Assembly (NCBI GenBank): GCA_014925825.1
Contig: JACGCK010000039.1
Span: 186,001-250,000 of the forward strand
DNA length: 64,000 nucleotides
Direction: 5' to 3'
DNA from: Pholiota molesta
Taxonomy: Eukaryota > Basidiomycota > Agaricomycetes > Agaricales > Strophariaceae
Positions 11,124 to 22,500 of this stretch are shown piece by piece; positions within the stretch are counted from its first letter, which is position 1; each line of letters starts with the position of its first letter. The notes beneath the pieces are model-generated. The model saw nothing but the letters and a program-made list of their open reading frames with translations. It was not told where the DNA came from and made no database searches. The position numbers and the translations under genes were made by a program.

Positions 11124-14100
11124 TTACGAATTCCCGTTGACATGATGGCCTTGAGATTGAGTAATTTGCTCGACACTCGAGATATAATTGTTCCAATCGT
11201 CCAACCTACAATACAGTTAGCCAGAAATGTAAAGTGTCATGGAAGAACCAACGTACTCGAGACTCGTAGGCGCCATAGACCACATCGTCATCGTATCGTT
11301 ATCCATCGCCGGCATCGCCCCGACCCGCCCATCGAAATCAAAGGAACCTGCAGACGCGAACATGGACGCGAAGTCCGCCATCCCCAACGACGCCTGCTGA
11401 TTCGCCATGTTCTGACTAGCAGCGAGATTGCCCAGCATCTGGTTGTTGTTCATGTTGAACAGGGGGTCGATTAAGTACGTGTCCATGTTCCCTTGCAGGC
11501 CCATTGCCGACGCTGCGGCCATGTTCTGAAGAAACAGGTTGTCCAGCAAGGGTGTCGATGGCGATGGCACCGCTGATGAAGGCGTCGGAAGACCTGTCAT
11601 AGGCATCCGCGTGTTGGGGCCAATCGAGTCGGAGAAATTGAACTGGCCGTAAATGGGAAGGCGCCCAAGCTCGTTGCTGTACATCGGCAGCGAGAACAGC
11701 GCGGGCTGGCGCTGTGGAAGCTGCTGCTGCTGAAGCGCTGGCGCTGGCGGTTGTGGTAGAGTCGAGGAGACGCGCCGGTTTCCTATGATGCTTCGCGGCG
11801 GATCCATTGGGGATACTGGAGGAGACACGCTTGGTGAGGACTCGTCATCCTGTTCCCGCAGGCGTTTTTTCCGTGGCGGAGCTGCTGGTTGAGTGTTGGG
11901 TAGTGATACGTCTCCAGCGAATGCGAGTTCCCTTAGAATATCCCTAAATATGTATACAAGCAAATCGGACGATGTGTCAAATGGAAGATCCTGACTAGGC
12001 AAATAAAACGGCGAACCAGTATCGACCCGCTGAGGCCCAACTATTTCCATATAATTTAGCTTTGCATCGATTCACTAGAGCGAGCCGAACATACCGTTTT
12101 TCAGAAGCTTTCAACACCTCTCCACATCGCTGCACATCCTCCATCTCTCTTTTTGGGTTCGGCGCATATCCAGACCGTCGCCCGCTCCAGATATTCAAAA
12201 GTAAAATCACCGCCGAAGTGAACGCCGTATTCTGAACATTGAAAATTGGTCATCGAAAGAACGAACCACATAGAGACCCAGTAACATACCTGAAGATAAG
12301 CAAACGGTAATGCACTCAATTTGCTAAACGACTCCAGTACATGACAGCACGACCGCGCCGCATTCGTACATATCGCAAGAGAGGGGAAGGCAACAGGGGC
12401 GGCGTTGCGCGGCGATGGGATGAATGGCCTATGGATACAGATCTGGAGGTAATAATACGTCGCGTGTAAGGCGGCAGACTGTTTGAGGAACAGTTCGTTG
12501 TCGCAGTTTGGATTCCATCTGACTGTAGGAATGAGATAAATTAAGATAAAATCAGCAAAAGATGGTTAGAATGTATCATACGGTGCGCTGGTACAGAGTC
12601 CATCCAACTGTTCATAGCCGAGTCCAGCTCTACTATGACCTGTTGTTCAGAGAGTGGTGGTTGGCCGAAAGTGTTTCTAGGGCGCTTGATGGGGTACTAA
12701 ATATCACACAAACATGTATATCAATACCTCAGATACTCAAAGAACGACATCATACTCACAATCAGCCGCATAGCATATGCCAATATATCGATCAAACCCA
12801 AATAACAATTAAAAAATGTGATAGAGGATGGCTTGTCAGGAGGTTGCTTGAACCCGTTTTCCCAATATTCATCGTCACATTCAAGGGGCAGGTCCAGGTC
12901 AAGCTACGTCAACCTCAATGTTAACAACAGCAAGACATACATAGCACAAAAGTAGGGAAAAACGCACTCTTCATCTGCAACGCACATGGTCGCCCTGAAA
13001 AGGAGCTAATATGTCGATCCAAGGTCATCAGTACCCTATGGGTATTCCCATAAATTCAGAAACTTGATGCAATGCGCAAAATGTCCAGGAACACCCACCA
13101 AAATGCCCTCTTCCATAGCTCATCTTCTGCATTTGGCGGCGCATCTGCAGACTTTCGCCGTCGTCTATGCGCACCCACTTCTTGCGATAAGCGCACGGCA
13201 AGCCCAATTTGCGCCCAAATACCTTGAGGCGTCTCACTCGATTGTGCAAAGAGGACGTGCAACTATAAAAGTTCAGGCTGCGATGGGCGATCATATCTTC
13301 ATAATAAAAAAAACTTACAGCATGTAATTGAAGCTCATAAGCGTCGTCGCCTGAACAACGACTTCCGAAGCACATTTACCTGCTCAAACCACCTCCACCC
13401 CGAAGATCGCGGCGAGTCCGAACCCTCTGCAAGAACTCTGGGTCATCCGAGTATCTAGCGCCGTGTGCCAAACTAGAGCAGGACCCGCCAAACATGGGAT
13501 CGGTATGGTGCAGGCCCTCAGCAACCAATTTTTCAATGTTTGTCGGTGGAGGAGCGGTAGGAAGACGTTCATATGCACGAAATAGGCATCGATAAGGGAA
13601 GGGATTAGATCCTCGTCCGGGAAATGTAGTTGGGGATTCGGGGTCGACGTCGGGATTAGAGGCGAGCCACTAAAAACACATCAATAAGTGTCTGCTAAAC
13701 TGAGGGGCATACCTACAGGAGGATATCCCAAAATTCATGCCGCTTGAGGGGCATAATTGGTTTCGTATTGCGCATCTCACCAATGAATTCGTGTTTAGAT
13801 CCAACGCAGTTTGTATGAGTTGGTAGCCACTAATGATGAGAAGAGTGTAAGTTGCGACGTGAATACAGCAACTAAATGGCAATAATTAGTCAAGAACGCA
13901 AAGTGACGCGTACCTCGACTTCCCAAAAAAGCGATTCTCCGGAGGATTGAGCTTCAGTTTGTTGAGCTGCATCGTAAGCATCGTGGACCGCTCCTCGTCG
14001 TCATTCCGGGGAAGGAGCATTGGCTCTGGCTCTGGCAGCGCAGCAGGCGGCGAATCCATCCTGTCTACTTCTTGGTTCACATCGATACCTGGGAGGAGCT

Positions 14101-14723
14101 TGAATATCGGACGCGTAATGGACGGACGGACGGTAAGTAGGCAGGTCCAATGAATGTACTATTGTTCAACGCACTTTGCTTAGCAGCCGATCCATCTTCT
14201 CCAATCGAGCTTCCAGGCTCTCCACATATCTTTAAATGTAATTAGAATAAGCCCCAAAACCAGCCTTCGGCGATGGTCGGCTGGGCAGAGAAATTGGAGA
14301 GCGTCGTACCCTTTCGCCGATCCCAAAGTCTGTTGGCATCCCAATTGCCCTTCAGCACCCAGCTTCACAAAATACAGAAGGCAGTACAACGCACCTTTGT
14401 AACCTCTTTATGCGTGCACTCCAGCCCAAACTGGGTACAATTGGTGCACCTATTATCTGGCATCTCCCCACTGTCGCCTGGAAACTCAAAATTCACTCTG
14501 AGATCTACATCCAGGTATACGACGCAGGCGCAAAGGCACACTTACAACGAACTAAAAAGGGTATACGTAGGAGACATATGCGGTCAGTACGGTGCGCTTT
14601 GCTGAGGGGGATGGAATGACTCGACGCACTCTTCTTCCGTTTGCAAATATCGCACGCGCCTGGAATACGCCGTTTCTTGGACTGCGAGCGACTCGCCAGG
14701 AGGTCGCTGTTGGCGTCTTCCAT
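11124..14723 (-). CDS. Zn2Cys6 fungal transcription factor with several single-base frameshifts
   Basis: Starts at the ATG at 14723. First exons: 14630-14723, a 6-nt exon 14546-14551, 14395-14477, a 20-nt exon 14310-14329, and 14175-14229. Joined, they give the binuclear cluster GACDICKRKKIRCDSG..NRCTNCTQFGLEC, then TLGSAKGYVESLEARL (coiled linker). The middle is the fungal-specific TF domain (RQT..KLVAEGLHHTDPMFGG, SQEVGAHRRR, FWVLMTLDRHISSF, GRPCALQ, DDEYWENGF, MNSWMDSVPAHLRWNP). A Gln/Pro/Met-rich tail ends at 11124 in ..HHVNGNS. Last introns are clean. Within the middle domain the frame slips by one lost base near 13797, 13536, 13440, 13339, 12974 and 12900, each beside a short base run, while every motif is conserved. 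It would regulate transcription in the nucleus; the targets are unknown. Confidence 0.85.
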
Positions 14724-15382
14724 AGTGAGTATGAGATTAGTTCCGCTATGCACTCGTTGTCTGCTAGGTCAGAGGATCGTGGTTGGTGGACGGACTCAGG
14801 CAAGGAGTGGGCAAGGATAGAAGTGGTTTGGGACTGAGCGAGTCGACGACGGCTACAAATTCAATTCGGATCCGTATGGTGACATGACGTAATAATTATG
14901 GAAATATGGACAAATCTCTGTGCCCCAGTCAAAATACAAGGTAAACTTGAGGAGACTTGAGGTAGCGCTTGTACATATACTGCTAGCCTTGTACTTTCCG
15001 TTTTCTCAGGAAGTGAGAGGCGAGTGAAGGAAGCAAAGGGAAATGAATTCAGAAATACACAGCATCAATACAGCATACGAAGATCCGCAGCTCGGGCCGG
15101 GGTGATTTATATCAGAGATTTGTGAGTCAACCGAATGGTCGCCGAAGGCCAATAATGTTGCAGATTCAGTAAAGTGTCGGTCTATGTCGGTTTTAACAGG
15201 TTTTTGTATCTCTTTATCTTTATCTTCTCGATATGATTCTAAAAGCCACAGGACCAACAACGAGCTCGTTTGCAAAGATCAATATTCATATTATATCCAA
15301 CCTTCATCGCGACTTGTCAATTTACGAAGCCAACCAAACTCTCAAACCTCCGCCAAAATCTGCACAAGCACCGACTTCACAC
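14724..15382. other. Intergenic, no gene seen
   Basis: Upstream of the Zn2Cys6 gene and downstream of the AAA-like gene. Plus-strand frames from 15184 overlap the minus-strand coding region and look like shadows of it. Confidence 0.5.
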
Positions 15383-18300
15383 TCACCTCCCCCTCCTTCC
15401 TCTCCCCCCCTGCGAATCCGCCCCACCCCCACCCCCCTCCCCGTCCACTCTGCTGGCCCCCGCCTGGGGCACAGGCGGCCGGAACGTCGCCCCAAACAGC
15501 GCACTCGCCAGCACCTCCTCCTCCGGCCCAGAGCGCACCCGCACGCGGTGCGAGATCACGCGCGGCACGATGCGCGCGATGTTCACCTCCGACACGTCGA
15601 GCACGCCGATGCCGCGCGCCGCCGCCGGGGCAGGCGCAGCGGAGGACGCGACGGAGGGCGCGCGCACGGAAATGAGGGGCTCGTTGTGGATGGATACGTC
15701 CAGGGCTGAGCTATAATCCTCCTCATCCTCATCCTCCTCGTCCTCGACCTCGTTTTCATACCTATACTCCTCGTCGGCTTCCTCCAACGCACTCGTATCG
15801 TCCGCGCCCACGCCCACTTCGGGGCGCAACAGCTCCATCCCCGTCAAGTCCGCACCCACAACCCTCCCCGCACGCACCAGCGCCTCCGCATCCTTCAGCG
15901 CCGCCCGCCCCAAGAGCGCGCCCTCCAACCGCGGATGATGGCGCGTCGCAGAGAATATATCCGCCATGTACAACGTCAGCGCCGGCGCGATCCTCGTATG
16001 CTGCACCGCCATACCATGCAGGGTCTTGAGGAACGACAACGGAACGGGGGATACGGAAAGAGCGCCGCAGGCGCCGGCGGGCGGAGCGTCGACTGCGAGT
16101 ATGCGAATGCTGCGAGTGCCGGTGCGTCTGCGCCTGCGAGTAGTAGGTGTACGCGTGCGACCGGAACGAGTGGCTCGAGTGCGACGACGCGCGGCGGTGC
16201 ATCGACGCCGCGGACCCGGGCAGCGCGGGCGGCGGCACGGGCGGCGGCGTGTAGCTGCTCTGCGGCGGGAGCGCGTGCGCCTGCCCGGGCGACGGCGTGC
16301 CGGGGTTCGAGTGCGAGAAGAACATCTTTTTCGGCGAGGGGATGGCGCTGCTGGTGCTCTGTTGTTGTTGGTAGTTGTACAGCTGCGGTGAGAAGGGCTT
16401 CGGTAGGGGGAGAAGGGAGCAGATGGAACTCGCGCCGGATATTTGCTGGTATGGTGATGTTCGTGCTCATTGCGAATTTGTCCAGCTGTTGAGACGAGGG
16501 CGAGGAGAAAGAAAAATTTAAGTTATCTTTCCTCTTTCATAGATATCAAACAGAAAATACGTACCAAGCTCTTATGCACCGCAGGCCGCTCCGTAGCACT
16601 CCACGGACAAACATACACCGCAAAGAACCCCTCCGGCAGAGCCCGCGCCTCCTCCGCACCACCCCCGCCCTCCCCGCCCGCCCACCCACCACCACCCTCT
16701 TCTCACTCAACACCCGCCCGAACGCGCGCTGCACCCGCTCGCTCGCGTCCTCCAGCCCCGACAGCACCACCGCGCCGGGAACGGCGGCGGCGCGCCTTCG
16801 CCTCTAGACGCCTGCGACGCGCCGGCCGTGGAGGATACCCCGAGGGCGCCCGCTGGTGCGCATGGGCCTTGCTGTGCGTCGAGCGCGGGCGGGGCAGCGG
16901 GTCGGTGTACGCGTGTGGGAGGTGGGGCCCTGAGGAGAGCCTGGGTATATCGGCTGGGGGCGGAGGATAGGCAACGGCGCTGTGGAGGTGGTATTGTTTT
17001 CACGGTGTGAATGCTGCTGTTGCTGTTGCTGCTGGGCGATACTGCTCCCCATGAGCAAGGACTCCGGCGACGTCGTTCTCGAACAGCGGGCGCAGCAACA
17101 GGCCCATGTGCAGTATGCGCGACATTCACTAGGTTATTGGGCACGGAATGCGAGCGCGCGTACTCCGGTGCGTGCGCGTGGCGCGTTCTATGCTTGGTCC
17201 GTTTAGAATGACGGTGGTGCTGCTGCCTCGCGCTCTCGCCGTCATATTCGTCCTGGGACGTCTCGTTCGAATTCGAGCTCGAAGATGCACCATGCAGGAA
17301 GAGAGCCCGGAGGAATGCGGCGGGGTCGGAGGCGGCCGACTTAAGTTTGGACGGCCTGGAGGAGGTACTGGCGGAGGGGGTCGAAGGAGGCCCGGAGCCG
17401 GCGGACGGGGCCCGGATTCGGAGCTTGCGTGTCGGGATATCGAATATGCAGGATAATGTCTGTATATAATATAATAGGAGGCGTCAATGGAAGGAAGAAG
17501 ATACGATGAACAAGGAAATTAGATGAAAATTGAGATGAACTGTCATGTCATGCATGAATCTCCAGACTCCACGGCGTGGACAAGCAAGACAAACATGCCA
17601 CGGTGTGGCAGATAATACATCCCGTGCTGATGGACGAGCACAGAGAATATATATCTGAACTATCGCGGATAGAGTACCGCTGGAGATGATTAGAGCCACA
17701 ATCGAGTTCCACGAGGTTCCAGGTAAAAAATTCGTTGCAGGAGATTTGTACCGGGTATCGTTGAGTATTTAGCCTGTCACTGCCAGTGGCAGGCACAAGG
17801 TCTGCAGTAAAAAATCCGAGATCGGAAACTTTCAATCTGCAAGACCAGTAGCATGAGGTGATTATGCAATGAACCCGACATGAAATCCCATTTGTACAAG
17901 AGACAAGTGTTTCAGCCAGGCGCTCATAGCCTCGTAGAGGATACGGCGTAACCGGTGACCAGAGGCATTAGCCGGACTCCCTTCCTGCTTCAGCAACATA
18001 GCATCGAATGGCCATGACCAAATATGGGGGATGGCCAATCGACCATGGGCAATAAGCAGGCGATAGGTCAACGATAGTAGCTGATAGCGGTCAGAGTTAA
18101 TCAGGAGGGGTAATGAATGAAGGGGTCGCATGGCTTTAACGCCTCGAGGGGCGAATACCATCAAGATTTCCAGGCCGTACAGAATGCAGTATCCTCCATG
18201 GTTTATACTTCAGCGCAAAAAATGACCTTTCAATTGCGAAACGCCTCGAATTGGAGGTTTTCGTTGGAAGTATCATTGAACACTTTGCGCTAAATATAAA

Positions 18301-18715
18301 CTGTGGCCAAGGACGAATCCTGATGCGACGGATGTTCCTCGAATAGTTGTGGCACACCAGGAGTATTCGCGGGGCTGTGTACCCCACACTATCTGACGTT
18401 CGGAAATCATGTCACGTCGTATGATGCATGCCAAGAAACTAGAGATAGAAGGGCGATTTGGGGAAAGAGCAAGCTGCAAAGACTCACCCAGACTACAATC
18501 TTGACAGTGAGGCCTATGTCCTCCTCTGCGGTGCGCAGGATGAGGTGTTTCTCGCCCGCTATGAGACATAGCAGGATGGACTGGAAGATGACGGGGTCAA
18601 GCGGGAGTGACTGCGTTGTTGCGAGGCCCCGAATGTGCACAAGGAGGGCCGGTAAAAACGCTTGCGTCCCGATGAGATTGAGGGGGAGTGCTGCATCAGC
18701 GTTCGATGTGGCCAT
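15383..18715 (-). CDS. Magnesium-chelatase/MoxR-like AAA protein with frameshifts
   Basis: The first exon is 18488-18715 (76 codons, ending ..AEEDIGLTVKIVVW). The next starts at 17459 with TLSCIFDIPTRKLR, so intron 1 is 17460-18487 (1,028 nt). Recognisable later blocks are VVLSGLEDASERVQRAF (AAA core), LPEGFFAVYVCPWSATERP then HKSLLDKFAMSTNITIP, and the lid-domain pieces SFLKTLHGMAVQHTRI, ADIFSATRHHPRLEGALL and KDAEALVRAGRVV. The end is an acidic stretch and DVSEVNIARIVPRVISHRVR. This order matches fungal Mg-chelatase-like MoxR ATPases, whose role is unknown. No Walker A motif was found. The blocks lie in different frames, so several single-base changes occur between 15.9 and 17.1 kb. The region is very GC-rich, and its exact boundaries are uncertain. 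Confidence 0.6.
17460..18487 (-). other. 1,028-nt intron, probably carrying an insertion
   Basis: Donor TGG|GTGAGT at 18487 and acceptor TACAG| at 17460 join ..KIVVW to TLSCIFDIP in frame. All other introns measured here are about 45-130 nt. The interior has only unsupported short frames (one of 100 codons at 17862-18164) and a 23-nt near-palindrome at 17772-17794. It resembles decayed inserted DNA, but no terminal repeats were recognised. Confidence 0.5.
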
Positions 18716-19590
18716 TGTGGCACTGGATTGAAAGACGGTCGCCTTGATGATTAGTCAGTATACTGAATGGGTATGCAAGTATGGGCATGAGGCTGATACC
18801 CAGACGGCGATATCACGATATCACGAGTTGTGGGATTGTCAATGGTTGACTTTGTGCGCAGATAAAGATGGACAACCGCAGTGTGCAAATCGGTGAGAGA
18901 AGAAGAGCGCACAGAATCGTGAGGATGGTTGAGAAGAGGCGTCGTGTGAGCAAGACGATGTCAAATATAACTGTGAACTGGGAGGCCAGGTCATGGCCGT
19001 ATTGTCGACGGCGTGGTAGAGACAAATTGGACCCGGTCGCATCGCCGGCGTCTGTGCCGGCGCATCGTCCATGTTTATTAATACGGTACTTACATCGGAC
19101 GGAAGACGGTCGGTATGACAATCCAAATGGGCATTAACCACACACAGGCCTTGACACTGACAGTTACTCTAATTCCGTCCTATTGCACCGGCCAATCATC
19201 TATTAGCTCACCAATTTCTCGCTCCAGCGCTCTCTGCGCTGCCCATCACCCAGCCTACCCAGCCGTGCGCGCAGGTCCCAGTGAGTTCTGCTGTTCTACT
19301 CGCCATCTAACTCGTCTGACGCCCACACAGGCTATACCATCCATCATCCGGTTCTCTGGGCATCATAGCACCACAGAGCCGACAGTTCACCAGCTCATCA
19401 TCAATCACCAACTGATCATAGTCCACTCACACTGGCATCTCGTCAACGATTCTATAACAATAGCCTCGCGACACACGGGGACCAGCCAGGCTCTTCCCCA
19501 CATCGTGCTGGACTCGACCGGGCGCCCACTGGCAGTGGCATGCATTTGCTGCCAGAAACTTATCACTACCCATTATTTTCGAACTAGACC
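18716..19590. promoter_or_regulatory. Divergent intergenic region
   Basis: Upstream of both the AAA-like gene (minus) and the membrane protein gene (plus). A 161-codon plus-strand frame (19115-19600) has no domain and abuts the next start, so it was not called. CCACTGGCAGTGG, a perfect 13-nt palindrome, lies at about 19526-19538. Confidence 0.35.
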
Positions 19591-22500
19591 ATGTCGGTGA
19601 CGCTCGTCACTTTCACGGTCGACGACACGTCTCCGTGCGTCTCTTACTCTCCTTTTGGCGATACCTTTTCAACCCCGAACCTTATTGCGGGCTGGAACCC
19701 CTATTTCGATCCTTCTGGCTACGCCAAATCGCAAGGCGAGGTCGGCAATGGTACCAGTTTACACATCACCTCCCTCGACGGCGCCTCGCTCGGTCTGCAA
19801 TGGAGCGGTGCGTTATTTCCGCCTCGTAAAACACAGCCATATCTAACGCGCATATTTTATTCTTTAACACGTAGGCACGGGCATTACGCTAATGGGCAAC
19901 GCGACGCAAGCAACCTATTCGATAACCCTCGACGATCAGCTCCTCTCCGACACAAACGGATCCGCCGCGGAGAACGTCCTAGCGAATATCCACGGCCTCA
20001 AGGACACGCTGCACACCATCCGCCTCACAGCCCAGATTCCAGAGTCACAAAACCCGCCCACCTCGTCCATGCTGGTATTCGACCAGGCCATTCTATTTTC
20101 CTCTCCGCTCCCTGTTGCTGATAAGTACGCCCATCAATCTTATCAACTGCGCGGGCTTGATCGATCTCTATATTGATTGTTGTGCCTTTTCTTTTTCTTT
20201 TATTGTATGATGTAGCATCGGGTTCCAGAATCAGACGCTCAACGATCAACAGATTGCTTTCCTCGGGTCGTGGTCAATAACCTCTTCAGTTCCCAGTGGC
20301 CCCCAATTTCACAGTACACATACTGTTGGCGATCGTGCGATAGCCAATTTCAGCGGTGAGCAAAATCATCTCCCCAAAGCTATTTCCCACATCGCCTCGA
20401 GTTGATGATCACCTGTGGATCTATGGATTTCTATACTAATAATGCCTCTTGTACAGGTACGACCCTTATTCTCCTCGGCCAGACCTCGCCTTCAGGAGGG
20501 AACTACTCTGTATCACTTGACAATACCACATCTACGACGCTCTCGGCGCGTTCCTCATTTACACAGAGCTCATCGCTCCTGTTTTTCGCGACTGACCTCG
20601 ATCCGGCGACGCCGCACTCCATACAGGTTGAGAATCTCGACGGGTCCGAGTTGGCGTTATTAGTTGGCGGCTTCAACGCTATTGTACCATATCCGTGAGT
20701 CTTCTCCTAGCTTTCATTTCCTTAGTCCAGTTCTCGTTCATTTGGCACGCCTCTTGTCTTCAATTTAATCTCCCTACTTCAACGTTGACATAACCCTGAT
20801 CTCCACCCCGCAGAATACCCCCCTCAGCAACAAACACCACCATGCCCGCCCCCACCGCCTCCACCACCTCCAGCAGCACCGCCGTCTCCGCCACCACCGC
20901 CTTCCCCGCGGGCACCATCGCGGCCTTCGCGCTCGCCGGCATCCTCGCGGCCATCCTCATCTCCGGCGCGCTCTACTTCTTCTGCGTGCACCGCCCGCGA
21001 CGGCGGCGGCGCAGGCGGCATCGGAGCGCGGGCTCGTTCTACGCGGCGGAGATGGAGCGGCAGATCCTGTCGTTCCATCCGCCGCGGGGGAGCCCGAAGG
21101 CGCAGGAGGCGGGCGGCGCTCCGGCGGGCGTCGGTGGGATGCCAGGCGCAGGCGGCAGAAGAGGCGGCGGCGGCGGCGGCGGAGGCGGCGGCAGGGGTGC
21201 CGGTGACGTGGATGTGATGTGCTGGACATCTCACCTGAATTCGACAAAGCGCTGGACCTCGACCTCGAAGACGCTGGCCGAGCCCGGTCGCGCGCTCGGA
21301 GGAGGGGGGGCGCCGCGGGTCCGGGCGACGGTGGAGCCTGCTGACGGACTTCCAGCGCTGGCGGCGCGCGGCGGTGCGCGGGAGCCTCGGCGGCGTCAGC
21401 CTGGGCATCCGGTTCCGCAGCGCCTCGGACTCGGAGAACGAGAAGGCGGCGGCGTCGCCCGTGGGCCCGAACACGCAGACGACCGCGGACAGCGCCGCCC
21501 GCGCGGCGGGCTTCCTCGACACCGGCCGCCCCGTGAGCAGCGCGACCTCGCTGCCGAGCTCGGGCTCGACCGCGCAGCGCGCGCGCGCGCAGCGGAAGGG
21601 CAAGATGCGCGCGGTGTCCGGGCGCCGCTCGTGGAGCCCGGGCTTCATGCTCGACCTCCCCGGCTGGCTCGGCGGGCGCCAGAACCAGAGCCAGAGCCAG
21701 GCGCAGACGCAGCGGCAGAGCCAGCGCCTGTCGGAGCTGCGCGCGCAGCATATGGCGGGGCGGAGCACGATATGTACGCGTCTTTCCCGGTGGGGGAGGC
21801 GGATGCGGCGCTGTACGCGGCTCATCTGGAGGGGCGTGGGCGCGGGCGTGTGGCGACGGAGCATCCGCCCTCGTACGCCGCGTCTGTGTCGCTCTCCAAT
21901 AGTAACCGCGACTCGCTCCGCGATTCCCACTCGGACCCGTCCTTCCTCGTCCCCTCAGGCCCGCGCTCGGTGTCCTCGAATTCGCCTGTGTACCATGGCA
22001 CTGATATGTTGCAGCAGCGCCGGGATAGCGACAGTCAGAACAATATTGATAATGCCCCAGCGGCAGCACTGTGGCCAGGTGATAGCAGACACCTTTTGTT
22101 GACCGACGCAGAGGGGAATGCGAGGCTGGATGTGCCAATGTCGATGGCGTCGGGGGCTCCGCAAAACGTGCAAACGCAAGCTATTATCAAGGACACCTTG
22201 CCATCATCCAATGTGCGACCGCTTCCAAGTGTCGCGCAGCACAAGCGCCAACAGCAGCAGCAGCAGCAGCAGCAGCGACACATATACGGGCAAATTTCCA
22301 CCGAACGAAGTCCACTCTCGCGGAAGATAATGGACTTGCGGCAGATTGAAACGAGCCTGGAGACGACGGAAGACAACCCCAGCATCGAGGAGCCGCGCAT
22401 GATGCGCGAGGTCTTGCGCAGCCTGAGTCCGCGCACGAGTCGCCTGCTGCCCATCCCGCCGCCGCCGCCGCGCCGCACGCAGCCCCTTCAGGAGCTGGTT

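Noticed and set aside
19115..19600. 161-codon plus-strand frame before the membrane-protein gene
   Set aside because: No domain, Thr/Ser/His-rich composition, and it overlaps the start of the supported gene. More likely the 5' leader.
20824..22138. Long minus-strand frames (368 and 393 codons) opposite the membrane-protein gene
   Set aside because: Arg/Pro/Ala-rich translations of GC-rich DNA without domains. The plus strand carries the conserved transmembrane protein.
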